The notes below the pieces were generated by a model. That model did no database searches. It was not told where the DNA came from and saw only the letters and a program-made list of their open reading frames with translations. Position numbers and translations under genes: made by a program. A DNA stretch of 64,000 bases, taken from NCBI RefSeq assembly GCF_000764305.2, contig NW_025944103.1, positions 1 through 64,000 on the forward strand, read 5' to 3'. Shown here in pieces: positions 62,001 to 64,000 of the stretch. The stretch's first letter is position 1. Every line of letters begins with the position of its first letter. Source of the stretch: Hyalella azteca. Its lineage: Eukaryota > Arthropoda > Malacostraca > Amphipoda > Hyalellidae.

Positions 62001-63534
62001 TTCGAAGCTAGAACATTACTTGCTAACTCGGATATAAGTTATTTACATCCAACAATCTTATGTCTAATTCGTGTTAACAGATCAGCTCACGGCTGTTGCC
62101 CGTGTGTTTGCCGTCTTCAGCTAAGCTAAAATACGGAAACGAAGAAGCTATTGCCACAGGATGGGGTGCAACGTCGACCGGTGGCGATACCACCAACACT
62201 TTACAGGAAGTTAAAGTCTCTGTACGTGTATTATTGGTAAAAATAATGATTGAGGGCGTAGACTAGGGTATGTTAATCAAGTCTAACAACGTTGAAGTTT
62301 AATTTAGAGCCTAAAAATTTAAATATATCGGTGCATCAGTAGTCCTATGTATCTCCATTCCACTGGAGTTGATGCCAAGGCATTTTAGATATTTTCGGGC
62401 AAGGGTGCGTTGAATTTGGTGAGTGATATCCGTCCTAGAAGTAGAATTTACAACTAATTACAACACCGATATATGAATTTATCTCATAATATTGTACATT
62501 TTCGGAAAAAAAACTTGAAATATCGAACATTTGCTTAAAATCCTTTGAGTAAGACATGATTAAGAAATGAATCGTTTGAGTAATAAATATTTAGGAAATA
62601 AATGAGAGTAAGAATGTTTTATGATAAATCAATTCTAGTTCTAACACTCAAATTCCAGTTAAGTTATCAAGTATCTGTTAAGGTGTTTTAAAGAAGCACT
62701 GAATCCAATGCTAGCGATACGCTAATTATCCTTACAACAAGTGACTTTGAGAACTTATATTGAAAGTTTTATTTATACCATTAAAATGATCTTGTGACTG
62801 GCTAATCTTTGAATTATTTATGTAGGTGTTCAGCCGCAAAGATTGCTTGAACCGGACCGCCTTCGAGCCTATCCGGATCACGCGCAAGATGTTGTGCGCT
62901 GCAGGATTAGACGGTCAAGGCACCTGCCACGGCGACTCCGGCGGTCCTCTCATATACCTTGATCAAGAACAAAATTATGACCAAGTACGAAAACTTGTCA
63001 ATATTAATCAGGCTTATAAAATATACCGGCGTCAAACATCCCTCAAAATTAGAGATAAGTCAGGAGAATTAAGCAACAGCTAGTCAATCGAGTAGCATAA
63101 AAATAAGGTTTCATTAAAACAATAGTGAGATGATATATTATTTTTTCGTACTTTTATTGAGCCACAACGTATATAAAGATTGAGTCTTAAAGCCCGTATG
63201 TGTACCTTATTACCTTACTTGATAGTAAGGTAATAAGGCAGGTTTCCCCTACACCTGAGTTACTTTCCCATAAAATTGACTGTGTTCACGATGCCAATAT
63301 CTGCACATATTTTTTGCAACGAAAATGGCCCAATTTATTTACTAAATGTAATATATTTATAAAGATTCCGAATTGGTTTTGATTTTGTCACAGATCGGGA
63401 TTACGAGCTTCGGACATAAGGGATGTGGCGACAAAGTCTTGCCGGCAGGCTTTACGCGAGTAAATAAATACTTGCGTTGGATTGAGAGGCACACGACGGA
63501 GGGAGTTTACTGCTCAGGTTTTACTTTCCCTTAA
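59052..63534 (+). CDS. secreted S1-family (chymotrypsin-fold) serine protease
   Basis: Six exons: 59052-59145, 59631-59857, 61694-61867, 62081-62221, 62826-62984, 63394-63534 (TAA). All borders are AG/GT and in phase, giving 311 residues. Residues 1-25 or so form a signal peptide (WWMLAVTAVALLSCV). A propeptide with CKCGK precedes the activation site R59-IVGG. The catalytic triad is H102 (TAAHC), D154 (NDIAII) and S250 (GDSGGP). Cysteine pairs expected for the fold are present, and a propeptide Cys can pair with C174 to keep the chains linked after cleavage. The position equivalent to chymotrypsin 189 is Gly244, with Gly272 at 216 and Ala283 at 226, so trypsin-like cleavage after Lys/Arg is unlikely. 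The tail (ITSFG...AGFTRV) resembles crustacean brachyurins. Its likely role is a digestive or haemolymph protease. N-glycosylation sites: N48, N161, N221. Confidence 0.93.
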
Positions 63535-63537
63535 GAG

Positions 63538-63602
63538 AATAAAACAAAATTCCTTTTTTTCCTTTGATTACCTAGTGAAAGTGAAAAATTATGATGAATA
63601 AA
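63538..63602 (+). promoter_or_regulatory. polyadenylation signals of the protease gene
   Basis: AATAAA occurs at 63538-63543, four bases after the stop, and again at 63597-63602. The second gives a more usual 3' UTR length. Confidence 0.6.
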
Positions 63603-64000
63603 TGAGTTTTAAAACATTTGATAATAGAGGAACCGATGTGACTCTCATGAGCGATATTCTTTTAAAAATACGTAACTTCTCATTTTAAAAACTACATTGT
63701 TCGAATGTACACAGTAATGGATTGCAAAAAGAATACAATTAATTTTTTGTTCGGGGATTTAATGCACCTCTGACGTGCCCCCCGTTGTGACATGCTCAGT
63801 TTTTATGAATTGTTTATTGACCTATACAAATATATACCACGGTTGTACGTGTTGGCGCTTAATCTGAGGTTTTTTGTGATAATTAGGTGTCGATTTACAG
63901 GCGATTTTTCTTTCGTAATTATGGATAATAATTACATTTGTCTAATATTTGTTTGTGTTATGTTTTGCGTTATATCCTTTTTTAGGTTTTAAATAAATTC
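63603..64000. other. gene-free end of window
   Basis: Downstream flank of the protease gene. One open frame (63792-63992) is AT-rich and lacks motifs. Confidence 0.5.

Noticed and set aside
1..64000. CRISPR arrays, bacterial operons, rRNA or clear tRNA genes
   Set aside because: None seen. Intron-split genes and eukaryotic transposon types show that this is nuclear eukaryotic DNA.

Overview
This window looks like a low gene-density, AT-rich arthropod nuclear genome. Genes are split by introns with GT/AG borders, and the intergenic DNA is full of short DNA-transposon remnants and tandem repeats. The secreted serine protease at the right end has a brachyurin-like C-terminal block, and the METTL24-like methyltransferases are tandemly duplicated. 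Both would suit a crustacean, but the species cannot be fixed from this sequence.

Layout. Positions 1-37.6 kb hold little coding sequence. The one well-supported coding piece is a 723-base internal exon on the minus strand (20032-20754) of an unidentified proline-rich and acidic protein. Around it lie dispersed repeats with a CGGA microsatellite core, two MITE-like elements, a dead mariner element (27530-28128), several tandem repeats and one near-perfect inverted repeat.

Positions 37.6-55.6 kb (plus strand) hold the most interesting region. It is an array of four METTL24-like (Methyltransf_22-type) gene copies in the order X-Y-X-Y, here called A, B, C and D. A complete gene has a signal-anchor exon followed by exons E1 to E5, and reading phase agrees at every junction. 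No copy is complete. A lacks E2 and the start of E3. B lacks E5. C has only E1-E3. D lacks the anchor exon and E1, and its E5 has no AG acceptor. C's E1-E3 with A's anchor, E4 and E5 would complete type X; B's anchor to E4 with D's E5 would complete type Y. This is either a tandem duplication of an X-Y unit followed by deletions, or an assembly of haplotypes. E2 and E3 are almost identical between X and Y at nucleotide level, while E1, E4, E5 and the introns are clearly diverged.

Transposon pieces mark the breakpoints. Two adjoining parts of a hAT transposase lie 10 kb apart, and a 558-base piggyBac-like MITE flanked by TTAA sits in copy C with its empty site in copy A.

Positions 56.3-63.6 kb hold a 25-base minisatellite and then a complete six-exon gene for a secreted S1-family serine protease (59052-63534, 311 residues). 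It has a full catalytic triad and a non-tryptic S1 pocket.
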